Source: Paenibacillus pasadenensis
GTDB taxonomy: Bacteria > Bacillota > Bacilli > Paenibacillales > Paenibacillaceae
Assembly (NCBI RefSeq): GCF_023715725.1
Contig: NZ_JAMBOT010000001.1
Coordinates: forward strand, 806,001-870,000
Direction of reading: 5' to 3'
DNA length: 64,000 nucleotides
Positions 53,630-61,799 of this stretch are shown piece after piece (position 1 is the first letter of the stretch; the number at the start of each line of letters is the position of its first letter). The notes under the pieces were generated by a model. It worked only from the letters and a program-made list of their open reading frames with translations, did not search any database and had not been told where the DNA came from. Both the position numbers and the translations under genes were made by a program.

Positions 53630-54922
53630 TCAGTGCCCCTCATGCCCTCCGCCCGCAGGTGAGGCAATTTCCAGCATCGCATCCAGCTCCGCCTGCGCAG
53701 CTCCCGTCAGCCGAGTATCGCCGCCAATGAGCCAAGCATGGTTGAAAGGTCCGTCTGCTGGAGATTGATCATAACGCGGCTGGAGGCTCATGACGTAGTT
53801 CATAACCGCATCCGGCATTGCTTCCTTGTCCGTCCAAATGAGCGGAGCGTGTTTCCCAAGATGCGCAAATGGAGCGCCTGCAAGCGCTAGCGCCGGCTCA
53901 TCCGCGTTGGCAAAGGTGAGATTGCGGCCAGGGGCGTTAATTCCCCAGCCGAAGCCGGTTGACTCATCCTTAAATTCGGCAAAAGCAATGGCATTCTCGA
54001 ATGGGTCCCCTCCGGCAATGCGAGTCACCTTCCCGTACGCCTGCAGCTGCTTTTCAATTTGAGCCGATACCGCCTTTTCCGGCCCGATGATGTAAATGGA
54101 TGCTTTTCCGCCGCGCTTCTGAAGCGCTTGCGCTGTTGCATCCGGGATGCTGTTCCCCGATATGTATAACAAAGGCTCCGGCATATGCGCGCTCCAATAC
54201 GCCGCTGGAATCGTGAAGCTCTGCTCGTCCGAGGAGCCGACGATAACGCCGGGCGGAGTTTCCCCTGCCGAGCTGATATAGTAGGCATCCGCCGCGGCCG
54301 CCAGCTCAGCTGCCGACCGGCCTTCCACACGCGCGGTTTTGAACCCTCGTTGTTGAACTGCTTTTTCCAAGTCCTTATCGATCTTTCCTACCAAAATAAC
54401 CTGTACTCCGCTGCCGGAAATGCCCGTCGGATTTAGGCGGAGCAGCTCCTGAAGCGTAACATCCGGCATTTTTCCGGCATCCGTATACAATACGGGGCCG
54501 TTATGCGGATGATGGATCAGGTGCGCCGCTGCCGCCGCCCCGGCCCAGTCCGTAGGATCGGTCAGAATGACCGCGCCGGGTCTCCCGGTTTCAAGCTGCG
54601 CCGGCCATAACGTACGTGATACGAGCACCGCCGCCTGCACCGGATTTGAAGCGTTGATCCGGGTGGTGTTTTTGGTGGCAACCCACGGTGCAGCCTCAGC
54701 CGCGCCGGATGCCGAGTATTCCGCCGGAACGGAGGCAGTGACAGCCTGCTTGTCCGTGTCCGGGGCAGAAGAGCTTCCGTGTCCTTTATGCGTATTCCCG
54801 CCGCTCGAGGAGCAGCCTGCAAGCAAAACTGCAGCGGCAATGAGCAGCGCCCCGTTTCGCACCGCGCCTAACCTCTTCTTTTCCAACGAACGATTGTTAT
54901 GCAGCAAACTTATCAACATCAT
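53630..54922 (-). CDS. Lipoprotein with cell-wall-binding repeats 2, His-rich ends
   Basis: 430 residues. Lipobox LLAGC (LLIAAAVLLAGC) near residue 36, then a His/Ser stretch (SSSGGNTHKGHGSSS). The body resembles the cell-wall-binding repeat 2 family (RINASNPVQAAVLVSRTLWP, AVILTDPTDW, GNSIPDATAQALQKRG, YIIGPEKAVSAQIEKQLQAY, DKEAMPDAVMNYVMSLQPRY, WLIGGDTRL), and the tail ends GGHEGH. The histidine clusters at both ends suggest metal binding. It would be membrane anchored and face the wall. The next gene upstream on the same strand is copZ, separated by a terminator. Confidence 0.72.
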   Translation of the reverse strand: MMLISLLHNNRSLEKKRLGAVRNGALLIAAAVLLAGCSSSGGNTHKGHGSSSAPDTDKQAVTASVPAEYSASGAAEAAPWVATKNTTRINASNPVQAAVLVSRTLWPAQLETGRPGAVILTDPTDWAGAAAAAHLIHHPHNGPVLYTDAGKMPDVTLQELLRLNPTGISGSGVQVILVGKIDKDLEKAVQQRGFKTARVEGRSAAELAAAADAYYISSAGETPPGVIVGSSDEQSFTIPAAYWSAHMPEPLLYISGNSIPDATAQALQKRGGKASIYIIGPEKAVSAQIEKQLQAYGKVTRIAGGDPFENAIAFAEFKDESTGFGWGINAPGRNLTFANADEPALALAGAPFAHLGKHAPLIWTDKEAMPDAVMNYVMSLQPRYDQSPADGPFNHAWLIGGDTRLTGAAQAELDAMLEIASPAGGGHEGH

Positions 54923-55003
54923 GCACCTCCGCCAAAATGACCATTATCCAGCCTGCCCATTGTCCCGGCCGCGCATAACCCCCTTCCTCCAGGCTAACTT
55001 CAC

Positions 55004-55038
55004 AATAAAAAAAAGGCTTTCGGAGCTCCGAAAGCCTT
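55004..55038 (-). terminator. Terminator of copZ
   Basis: AAGGCTTTCGGAG and CTCCGAAAGCCTT form a 13-bp perfect palindrome (55013-55038), followed on the minus strand by T8. It separates copZ from the lipoprotein gene. Confidence 0.92.
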
Positions 55039-55084
55039 GCCTCCCAAGCCGGCCGAATGAGATCGAAGCCGCCTTGTACTGCCT

Positions 55085-55285
55085 TTATACGATATCGTAG
55101 CCTTGCTCTTCGATGGCGTCCTTAATTGTTTGCAACGATTGTTTGGCTTCATCGAAATCAACGGTTACTTTGCCGGTGGCAAGATCGACTTTCGCGGAGC
55201 CGCCCGCTTGTTTTACGGCCGTTTCTACGGAGTTCACACAATGTCCGCAAGACATCCCTTTTACTTGCAGCACTTCTGTTTTCAT
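55085..55285 (-). CDS. copZ: Copper chaperone CopZ
   Basis: 66 residues, a single heavy-metal-associated domain with the Cu(I) site MSCGHCVNSVETAV (Cys13, Cys16). It carries Cu(I) in the cytoplasm to a CopA-type ATPase or CsoR. Neither partner is in the window. Its promoter carries a CsoR-like operator. Confidence 0.93.
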   Translation of the reverse strand: MKTEVLQVKGMSCGHCVNSVETAVKQAGGSAKVDLATGKVTVDFDEAKQSLQTIKDAIEEQGYDIV

Positions 55286-55336
55286 CTGTTCTTATCCCCT
55301 TTCAAGGCTTGCTGTGAATAATCCTTCCCTCTCTGA

Positions 55337-55365
55337 AATATACCCCCATGGGGTATATTAGTCAA
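55337..55365 (-). promoter_or_regulatory. copZ promoter with CsoR-like operator inside the spacer
   Basis: TTGACT (55360-55365), 17 nt, TATATT (55337-55342) on the minus strand. The spacer and -10 hold the palindrome TATACCCC-C-ATGGGGTATA (within 55338-55358), the GC-tract dyad typical of CsoR/copper sites. Binding would block the polymerase. Confidence 0.85.
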
Positions 55366-55422
55366 TTAAAACCTTTCAACTACGGCAACAAAATCAACTC
55401 TCGCAGTCTATCACTCGGACTC

Positions 55423-55449
55423 ACCTTTCTTTTTATCTAGCATATAGTA
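55423..55449 (+). promoter_or_regulatory. Sigma-K-like promoter, paralog 1
   Basis: AC (55423-55424), 16-nt spacer, CATATAGTA (55441-55449), matching the sigma-K pattern AC-N16/17-CATAnnnTA. The sequence TCTAGCATATAGTACTA is identical at the second gene (57320-57336). Confidence 0.72.
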
Positions 55450-55483
55450 CTATCAAGCGCTATTCAGAAGGAGGTGATATCAA

Positions 55484-55951
55484 ATGGCACAACAATTTTT
55501 GGACCTCCGCTTATCTCAAGCGCTTAATTCTCCAACGGCCAGCGTTCCGCTCGGCACTGAGCTTCTTCTTGTGGGAGATATAGGACTTCAGACAGTTGCT
55601 GCGGCAAACACCCCTATGGCCGCCACTGTTAAAATTATGCTGACCGGAACGATGGCATATATGACTGAGGAACAAAGAGATGCAAATGTATCTGTAGCAA
55701 TAGAGAAAAATGGAGGCGAAACATTTGGCTCCGGCATACTGGTTTATTCCAATCTCCTAATGCCTGGAACTCTAGGAAGTGTCACTATATTTCCGATATC
55801 CGTCAGCTGCGCCGACTTTCCGACCGTTGCTGAGGTTAATGCCGGACAGATTCGATACACTCTCTTTATCTCTTCACCTGTCCCTGATGGGGAAGATACA
55901 TCTCTTATTGGTCCTGTCGCATTCAATGGGATAGCAGTAGCGGACAGCTAA
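55484..55951 (+). CDS. Paralogous probable spore outer-layer protein, copy 1
   Basis: 155 residues, no signal peptide or helix. Beta-rich segments: FLDLRLSQ at the start, [71 protein letters not shown] and a final [10 protein letters not shown]. The two downstream paralogs share these blocks. A near-perfect ribosome site (AAGGAGGTGAT) and a sigma-K-like promoter precede it. I do not recognise a named family with certainty; an exosporium or coat protein is inferred from the promoter and tandem paralogs. Confidence 0.78.
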   Translation: MAQQFLDLRLSQALNSPTASVPLGTELLLVGDIGLQTVAAANTPMAATVKIMLTGTMAYMTEEQRDANVSVAIEKNGGETFGSGILVYSNLLMPGTLGSVTIFPISVSCADFPTVAEVNAGQIRYTLFISSPVPDGEDTSLIGPVAFNGIAVADS

Positions 55952-57170
55952 TATCGGATAGCCATTGAACACTCCCACCACCTGGAGAGGTGGAGGATTC
56001 TTGCGAACAGAGAAGCAACCTTCTCTTTAGGAGCAAGCGATTCCCTGCGGTTCCCGCAGTTCCGTTGGGAGTTCCCAACAAACGTAATCCTTCTTTCCGG
56101 ATGTTCATGCTCGCGTTATGATCGCGGTCGTGATGTGTGCCGCATTGGGAGCAACTCCATTCCCGTAGGCCCAACTGTTTCACGTCGCGATTTCGGCTTC
56201 CGCACACATGGCAAAGCTGGCTCGATGGATAGGTTTTTGCCACGGTTTGAATTTGACGTCCATACCAATCCGCTTTATAGCTCAGCATGGTGCGAAGCGT
56301 GGCCCAACTGGCATCCCCAATGGACTTGGCCAGCTTGGGATGTTGCATCATATGATTTACCTGCAGCTCTTCCAGGCAGATCGTTTGGTTTTCACGAATC
56401 CATTTGGTGGAGAGCTTGTGCAAAAAGTCCTGTCGGCAGTTGGCGATTTCCTCATGAATCCGAGCAATCTTCTGCTTCGCCTTGGCATAATTTGAACCGC
56501 CTTTTGTACGCCGCGATAAGCGACGTTGCCAGAACGCCAATTTCTTTTCGTACGTGCGGAGATGCTTCGGATTGGACACAACCTCCCCGTTGCTGCACAC
56601 CGCAAACGATTTGAGACCCAAGTCAACGCCCATGACGGTGTCCAATTCCGGGAGCGGCTGAATCTCCACTTCGCAGAGAATCGAGACAAAGTATTTGCTT
56701 GATGAATTCTTCCGAATCGTGGCTGAAAGAATTCGACCTTCCACTTCTCTGGATCTGGCAAAGCGAACCCACCCCAGCTTGGGCAGCTTCAGACGACCGC
56801 CTTCAATCGCAATGTTATCGTTGGTATATTTCGTGGTGTAGCTTTGCACAGGATTCCGCTTCGATTTAAAACAAGGGGCCTTATTCTGCTTCTGGTGAAA
56901 CCGTGCAAAGGCATCCGCTAGGTTCCGTACACTAGATTGCAGAGCAATGCTGTCCACTTCTTTGAGCCAGGAAAAGAGACGCTTGAGGGGAGGCAGTCCG
57001 ATTGCACAGGTGTTGTAGGTCAGCCCTTTTCCTGATTCTTGGTAGGTTTGATTCCACTTTTCAAGGAAGTGATTAAAGACATAGCGGGCGCAGCCGATGG
57101 TTTTATGGATGAGCGTCCGTTGTTCTTCGGTGGGATAGAGGCGAAAGCGAAACGCCTTGTGATGCACCAT
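55923..57170 (-). CDS. tnpB: IS200/IS605-type TnpB RNA-guided nuclease
   Basis: 415 residues. The N-terminal [20 protein letters not shown] is typical. The RuvC catalytic residues are all present: Asp183 ([17 protein letters not shown]), Glu267 ([13 protein letters not shown]) and Asp350 ([10 protein letters not shown]), with the zinc ribbon Cys-x2-Cys ... Cys-x2-Cys (LCHVCG, CSQCG). So the protein looks intact. Its last ~14 codons run past the predicted element end into the 3' flank of the neighbouring gene. No tnpA is present, so it is an IS1341-type, non-autonomous element. The omegaRNA would cover the 3' end of the gene. Confidence 0.93.
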   Translation of the reverse strand: MVHHKAFRFRLYPTEEQRTLIHKTIGCARYVFNHFLEKWNQTYQESGKGLTYNTCAIGLPPLKRLFSWLKEVDSIALQSSVRNLADAFARFHQKQNKAPCFKSKRNPVQSYTTKYTNDNIAIEGGRLKLPKLGWVRFARSREVEGRILSATIRKNSSSKYFVSILCEVEIQPLPELDTVMGVDLGLKSFAVCSNGEVVSNPKHLRTYEKKLAFWQRRLSRRTKGGSNYAKAKQKIARIHEEIANCRQDFLHKLSTKWIRENQTICLEELQVNHMMQHPKLAKSIGDASWATLRTMLSYKADWYGRQIQTVAKTYPSSQLCHVCGSRNRDVKQLGLREWSCSQCGTHHDRDHNASMNIRKEGLRLLGTPNGTAGTAGNRLLLKRRLLLCSQESSTSPGGGSVQWLSDISCPLLLSH

Positions 57171-57288
57171 TCAACCATCACCTCCGGTTTTGCGGTCTCC
57201 CCCAATTATAGCACATACGTTCGGTTTATACAGCCAAAAAATGCCGATTCATCCCCTCCTTGTAGAAGGTGGAGTATTCTCGGCAATT
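55965..57288 (-). mobile_element. IS1341-type element (tnpB only) of the IS200/IS605 family
   Basis: On the tnpB strand the left end begins after TTTAA (57289-57293) with AATTGCCGAGAA and a hairpin (57242-57285, TGCCGA/TCGGCA). The right end has a hairpin (CCACCT-GGAG-AGGTGG, 55974-55996) and ends TTCAA at 55965. No target duplication is expected for this family. Ends are inferred from hairpins and known TAM/end patterns, so they may be off by a few bases. Confidence 0.7.
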
Positions 57289-57304
57289 TTAAATAAATAG
57301 GCTC

Positions 57305-57332
57305 ACTTTTAAAGCTACTCTAGCATATAGTA
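57305..57332 (+). promoter_or_regulatory. Sigma-K-like promoter, paralogs 2 and 3
   Basis: AC (57305-57306), 17 nt, CATATAGTA (57324-57332). The block TCTAGCATATAGTACTA matches the copy-1 promoter. It lies just outside the tnpB element. Confidence 0.72.
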
Positions 57333-57364
57333 CTAGCATATTTCGATTAGAGAGGAGGCAAATC

Positions 57365-57844
57365 ATGTCTCAATTTGTAGATATGCGTTTATCGCAAAAT
57401 TCTAACAGACCTAGCTTAAGCCTGGAAATAAACAACACGGTGAAGCTGCTCGTTGGCGACCTCGGCATTCAAACGGTCTCCGTCGCAAATACGCCCTTAG
57501 CCGCTAGCGTTAAAGTCATGCTGAGCGGGACGGTAACTTTTTTCCAAGAACTCGAAGAGCCCAATACCGACGCCTTTGTTACTCTGCTGATTGAAAAAAA
57601 CGGAGGCGACACGTTTGGCTCCGGCATCCTGATCTATGAAGAAATCGTTCAACCGGGCACGATCGATGTTCAGACGATCTTCCCCGCATCCGTTAGCTGC
57701 GCCGACTTCCCAACGGTTGATGAAGTAAACGCCGGACAAATCCGCTATACGCTATTTGTCACCTCGACCGCCACCCAGTTTTCCGCCGATATTCTGCTGA
57801 ATGGACCTACTACCTTTAACGGCATCGCATCCGCAGACAGCTGA
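57365..57844 (+). CDS. Paralogous probable spore outer-layer protein, copy 2
   Basis: 159 residues, about the length of copy 1 and without signal or helix. Shared blocks: [78 protein letters not shown] and FNGIASADS. Good GAGGAGG site before ATG. The third copy begins 56 nt after its stop and has no promoter of its own, so the two form an operon. Confidence 0.78.
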   Translation: MSQFVDMRLSQNSNRPSLSLEINNTVKLLVGDLGIQTVSVANTPLAASVKVMLSGTVTFFQELEEPNTDAFVTLLIEKNGGDTFGSGILIYEEIVQPGTIDVQTIFPASVSCADFPTVDEVNAGQIRYTLFVTSTATQFSADILLNGPTTFNGIASADS

Positions 57845-57900
57845 TTTTGCATGTTCTTGAACAGCTTTACCATTCCATGATGAGGAAAGGAGATGAAAGA

Positions 57901-58380
57901 GTGGCCGAGCAATTTGTCGATCTTCGTTTATCACAAGCCACAAATTTGAGCAGCGGTGGCCCTGAAATATACGACGGACAGTTTCTGCTGGTCGGCGATA
58001 TCGGACTGCAAACCGTGAGCGTCGCCAACACCCCGCTTGCAAGCAGCGTTAAAGTTATGCTTAACGGGACGGTTACCTTTTTTCAAAATCTTGACGAGTC
58101 GAATTCAACTGCCAGGGTGACGCTAGTCATTGAGAAAAACGGCGGAGATACGTTCGGCTCCGGCATATTCGTGTATGAAGAGCTGGTTCAGCCCGGAATA
58201 GTCGGCGAGGATGTGCTTTTCCCTGCTGTCATAAACTGCGCTGATTTTCCTACAACCGACGAAGCGAACGCCGGACAGATCCGTTATACGCTGTTCATTA
58301 CTTCCGACACTCCGCAATACTCCTACAATGTTGAGCTTAGCGGTCCGGCAACGTTTAACGGCGTCGCCGCTGCGGGCTGA
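57901..58380 (+). CDS. Paralogous probable spore outer-layer protein, copy 3
   Basis: 159 residues from the GTG at 57901, chosen because AAAGGAG lies 8-9 nt upstream and the N-terminus then aligns with the paralogs (VAEQFVDLRLSQ). Blocks: [81 protein letters not shown]. More similar to copy 2 than to copy 1 by eye. A good terminator follows. Confidence 0.75.
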   Translation: MAEQFVDLRLSQATNLSSGGPEIYDGQFLLVGDIGLQTVSVANTPLASSVKVMLNGTVTFFQNLDESNSTARVTLVIEKNGGDTFGSGIFVYEELVQPGIVGEDVLFPAVINCADFPTTDEANAGQIRYTLFITSDTPQYSYNVELSGPATFNGVAAAG

Positions 58381-58427
58381 CCGCGATAACACCGATTTGG
58401 TTAAAATCATACGCTTTAAAACGTGAA

Positions 58428-58457
58428 GAAGACAGCCTTTTGGCTGCCTTCTTTTTT
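58428..58457 (+). terminator. Terminator of the paralog operon
   Basis: GAAGACAGCC-TTTT-GGCTGCCTTC (58428-58451) followed by T6. It is weaker on the minus strand, where it may still act for the convergent sugar operon. Confidence 0.85.
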
Positions 58458-58473
58458 GATTATTACAGGCAAA

Positions 58474-59400
58474 TTAAGCGCGCCAGTCGTAGCTGCCCGG
58501 AGCCGCTTCCGGCTCCGCTACCATCCGATTGCGCAGCGTACCGAGCTTGTCAATGCTGATCTCGACAATGTCTCCCGGCTGCAGGTACACCCGCTGCTCC
58601 GGCGGCAAGCCCAGCACAACGCCCTCCGGCGTACCGGTAAGGATAATATCACCCGGCGATAAGGTCATATGCTGGGAAACATAGCTGACGATCTCGTCGC
58701 AGCGGAAAATCATATCCGCCGTGTTCGACGATTGTCTGACCTCGCCGTTCACTGTCGCGGAAATAGCAAGCTCGTTTGGATTGCCGACCTCATCGGAGGT
58801 GACAAGATACGGCCCAAGCGGGCTGAACTTGTCGCAGGATTTGCCGAGCAGCCATTGCGGCGTCCGCAGCTGCAGGTCGCGGGCGGACAGGTCGTTGACG
58901 CAGCAATAGCCGTACACATGCTCCAACGCCTGCTCGCGTCCGACATATTTGGCCTCGCGGCCGATGACGATAACCAGCTCGGCCTCGTAATCCACCTCCG
59001 AGCTGACGCGCGGAAGCGGAATATCGTCGCCTTGCGCAGCAACCGTGTTCGCAAATTTATTGAACAGAATCGGGTAATTCGGAATCGGCGCATTCGTTTC
59101 CTCGGCATGTTTGCGGTAGTTCAGTCCGACGCAAATAATTTTGCCCGGATTTGTCACGCAAGGTCCGAGCTGCAGCGAATCCTCCGCTTTCCACAGCTCC
59201 GGCGATTCCTCTGCGCCTGCTGCGAGCGTTTGGAGCGCGGAAAGCGCCGCTGCTCCGCCCTGAATCGCTGCATGGATGTCCAGAGGGACTGCCGCCCCCT
59301 TCCCTTGTGCCGCGGCAGCAGCCGCAACGTCCAGGACGCCCTGCTCCGTGCGAATGCCAAGCGCCAATTCACCGTTTTTGCGGAATGTTAACAGCTTCAT
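58474..59400 (-). CDS. Fumarylacetoacetate hydrolase family protein
   Basis: 308 residues. Core of the FAH family: KIICVGLNYRKHAEETNAPI, PRVSSEVDYEAELVIVIGR (metal Glu residues), VNDLSARDLQ, GKSCDKFSPLGPYLVT and ILTGTPEGVVLG. In this operon it best fits the hydrolase that splits 2,4-diketo-3-deoxy-L-fuconate into pyruvate and lactate; that is inferred from context. Last of six genes. Confidence 0.85.
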   Translation of the reverse strand: MKLLTFRKNGELALGIRTEQGVLDVAAAAAAQGKGAAVPLDIHAAIQGGAAALSALQTLAAGAEESPELWKAEDSLQLGPCVTNPGKIICVGLNYRKHAEETNAPIPNYPILFNKFANTVAAQGDDIPLPRVSSEVDYEAELVIVIGREAKYVGREQALEHVYGYCCVNDLSARDLQLRTPQWLLGKSCDKFSPLGPYLVTSDEVGNPNELAISATVNGEVRQSSNTADMIFRCDEIVSYVSQHMTLSPGDIILTGTPEGVVLGLPPEQRVYLQPGDIVEISIDKLGTLRNRMVAEPEAAPGSYDWRA

Positions 59401-59429
59401 CGTTTAAAAGTCTCCCTTCCGGTCAAATG

Positions 59430-60203
59430 TTAAGCGTTTTTCCCAAACACGACGCCGCCGTCGATATAAAGCGGCGAGCCCATCATAAACTTCGACTCGT
59501 CGGAGGCCAGGAACAACGCTCCGTCCGCCACATCCTCCGGGCGGCCAAGATCGCCGCTCAGCTGGCGCTTGCGGATGCCGGCAAGACCCTCTTCCGGGTC
59601 GCTGTACGATTCCTGCAAGTATTTTTCTACAAACGGGGTCAAAATCGTGCCCGGCAGCAGAGCGTTCACGCGAATGCCGTATTCCGCATAATCCACCTGC
59701 ATGGACTTCGTGAGCGCCAGCACCGCTCCCTTGGTCGCGGCATAGGATGCGCGGCGGGCAAGCCCGATTTCGGCAATACAGGAGGACATATTGATAATAA
59801 CGCCGCTGCGGCGCTCCATCATGGACGGCAGCACGTACTTGCTCGGCAAAAACGTGCCGCGAATGTTGACGTTCATGACGCGGTCCCAGGCGTCAGGCTC
59901 CAGCTCATGAAGCGCGCCAACGCCGCTGATGCCCGCATTGTTAAACAGCACATCGATCCTTCCGAACTTGTCCAGCGCTTCAGTCGCCATAGCCTGCGCC
60001 GATCCGGGATCGGTAACGTCGCAGCGAATCGCATAACCTTGCCCGCCCGCTTCCGTCAGAAGCGTTACCGTTTCGTCGGCAGCCTCCTTGTTCAGATCGG
60101 CTACAACAACGATGGCCCCCTCCGCCGCGAAGCGCAGCGCCGTGCTGCGTCCGATGCCGGAGCCCGCTCCGGTAATCAGGGTAATTTTATCCTTCAGTCT
60201 CAT
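59430..60203 (-). CDS. Short-chain dehydrogenase (probable 2-keto-3-deoxy-sugar-acid dehydrogenase)
   Basis: 257 residues. Cofactor loop ITGAGSGIGRSTALRFA, FNNAGISG, catalytic Ser and Tyr/Lys (INMSSCIAEIGLARRASYAA TK), and the end SKFMMGSPLYIDGG. Asp after the VVVADLN strand favours NAD+. In the operon it probably oxidises the C4 hydroxyl of 2-keto-3-deoxy-L-fuconate. Confidence 0.88.
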   Translation of the reverse strand: MRLKDKITLITGAGSGIGRSTALRFAAEGAIVVVADLNKEAADETVTLLTEAGGQGYAIRCDVTDPGSAQAMATEALDKFGRIDVLFNNAGISGVGALHELEPDAWDRVMNVNIRGTFLPSKYVLPSMMERRSGVIINMSSCIAEIGLARRASYAATKGAVLALTKSMQVDYAEYGIRVNALLPGTILTPFVEKYLQESYSDPEEGLAGIRKRQLSGDLGRPEDVADGALFLASDESKFMMGSPLYIDGGVVFGKNA

Positions 60204-60227
60204 GCTCGTCTCTCCCTCGCTCTTGAG

Positions 60228-60665
60228 CTAGTTTTGCGGCCGGACGACACCTTTGGACAGGATCAAATTGGCGTATTGGGCCGATTCGCCCGTTGCGACC
60301 ACGGCATACGCTTTGCGCGCCCGGTCGTAAAACGCAAACCGTTCCAGCTCTGAAATCGGCACCTCGCGTCCTTCATGGCGGTTCAACAGCTCGCGGTATT
60401 TGTCCCAAATGACCGGCACAACCGGATCGCCAGGCACAACGCTCATCACCGCCGCAGGCGATTCAATATAATCGTCGACGGGAAGCAGTTCCAGTATGGC
60501 GTCCAGCAGCTCAGGAATAGAATGACCGTCGGCGCGAATGAGCCGGGCTGCGGTGGAATCGGCCGGGAAATTGCCGTCGGCCAGTACCAGCTCGTCTCCA
60601 TGCCCCATCGAACGGAGCACGGCCAGCAGCTCTGGCGACAGTATTGCGGGAATGCCTTTTAACAT
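60228..60665 (-). CDS. fucU: RbsD/FucU family fucose mutarotase
   Basis: 145 residues, close to the family length. Start MLKGIPAILSPELLAVLRSM, catalytic His in RSMGHGDELVLADGNFPADS, then PAAVMSVVPGDP and FYDRARKAYAVVATGES near the end. It interconverts the anomers of L-fucose or a similar sugar. Overlaps the next gene upstream by 7 nt. Confidence 0.88.
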   Translation of the reverse strand: MLKGIPAILSPELLAVLRSMGHGDELVLADGNFPADSTAARLIRADGHSIPELLDAILELLPVDDYIESPAAVMSVVPGDPVVPVIWDKYRELLNRHEGREVPISELERFAFYDRARKAYAVVATGESAQYANLILSKGVVRPQN

Positions 60666-61780
60666 AATGAATCAGTCTCCTCTTGGGCGATTTCCTGAAG
60701 CGTAACAGGACGGTTCTCTTGCATGGAACGATACGCGGCAAACACGAGCTGCATCGTTTCCAAATTGTCAGCCACACTATTCTCAGGCTCACGCTCTTCC
60801 TCGATCGCTCGCAGCAGTTCGCCCATCGTGCCAAGGAACGCATCCGGGAACCATTTGCCATGCAGCTGAGGCGTGAACCAGTAATCCCGGTGAATCAGCT
60901 TGGAGTGAAACTGCAGCGTATCCTCCCGGCCGATCGGATAGTTGTACAACGAGCCGTTTGTGCCCTTAATGATTCCTTGCGTGCCTTCAAAGCGGAAGGT
61001 TGCATGCCAATCTTCTTCCCCGGCGATATGGTTATGGTTGTCGTGAATGAGCGCGCGCGCTTCTCCGGGGAACTTCAAATGCAGCATCGTACGGGTCTCG
61101 CCAACGGTCTGTTGACCCGGGAAGCGGGCTCCGTCCGCATAAATGTATTCCGGCGTGCCAAACAGAAACCGAATACTATCGAGATAATGAATGCTATGAT
61201 ACATCACTTCCAGCGTCGGCATTTCTCTCAGCCAGCCCCAGTTGGCAAACTCCTGTTTAACGTTGACGGAAATCGTCGCCTGCAGCGGCTCGCCAAGCCA
61301 CCCCCGCTGCATAATCGTATGGCTGGCGCGAATGCCGGGGGACCAGCGCATCTGCTGATTGACCGCTCCCTTGACGCCATGCTCGCGGCAAGCCCGCTCG
61401 ATAGCTGCAGCCTCCGCATAAGTTTCGGCAAGCGGCTTTTGGCAGAGGATATGTTTGCCTGCTCGTGCGGCCAGCCGTGCGATGTCCGGCTGCGCTTTGG
61501 CCGGAATCGCAATGTCCACAACCTTGACGTCCGGATCCTCCAGCAGCTCCTCCAGAGTCCCGTATGCTCGCGACAGCCCAAATGCGGTCGCTAAGCTCTG
61601 TGCGCGCTGCTTATCCAAGTCAAAAATGCCGACAACGTTTAATCCGCCCATCCGGTAAGCAGGCAAATGGCAGGATGCCACTATTTCGCCCGCTCCAATA
61701 ATGGCGATGCCCATGCTGCGGTTTTTCGGCAGCTTCGGTTTATAGTCCAAGTCGAGCCAGGCTCGGTCTGCTTCCTTCAT
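60659..61780 (-). CDS. Gfo/Idh/MocA family sugar dehydrogenase
   Basis: 373 residues. NAD-binding motif AIIGAGEIVASCHLPAYRMG, then VVDIAIPAKAQPDIARLAAR and CQKPLAETYAEA, and a C-terminal domain with YHSIHYLDSIRFLFG. It could be the first oxidation step (sugar to lactone) of the fucose-type pathway. Good site upstream; 19 nt after uxaA large. Confidence 0.82.
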   Translation of the reverse strand: MKEADRAWLDLDYKPKLPKNRSMGIAIIGAGEIVASCHLPAYRMGGLNVVGIFDLDKQRAQSLATAFGLSRAYGTLEELLEDPDVKVVDIAIPAKAQPDIARLAARAGKHILCQKPLAETYAEAAAIERACREHGVKGAVNQQMRWSPGIRASHTIMQRGWLGEPLQATISVNVKQEFANWGWLREMPTLEVMYHSIHYLDSIRFLFGTPEYIYADGARFPGQQTVGETRTMLHLKFPGEARALIHDNHNHIAGEEDWHATFRFEGTQGIIKGTNGSLYNYPIGREDTLQFHSKLIHRDYWFTPQLHGKWFPDAFLGTMGELLRAIEEEREPENSVADNLETMQLVFAAYRSMQENRPVTLQEIAQEETDSLC

Positions 61781-61799
61781 CGTTCAGCTATCCTCCTCA

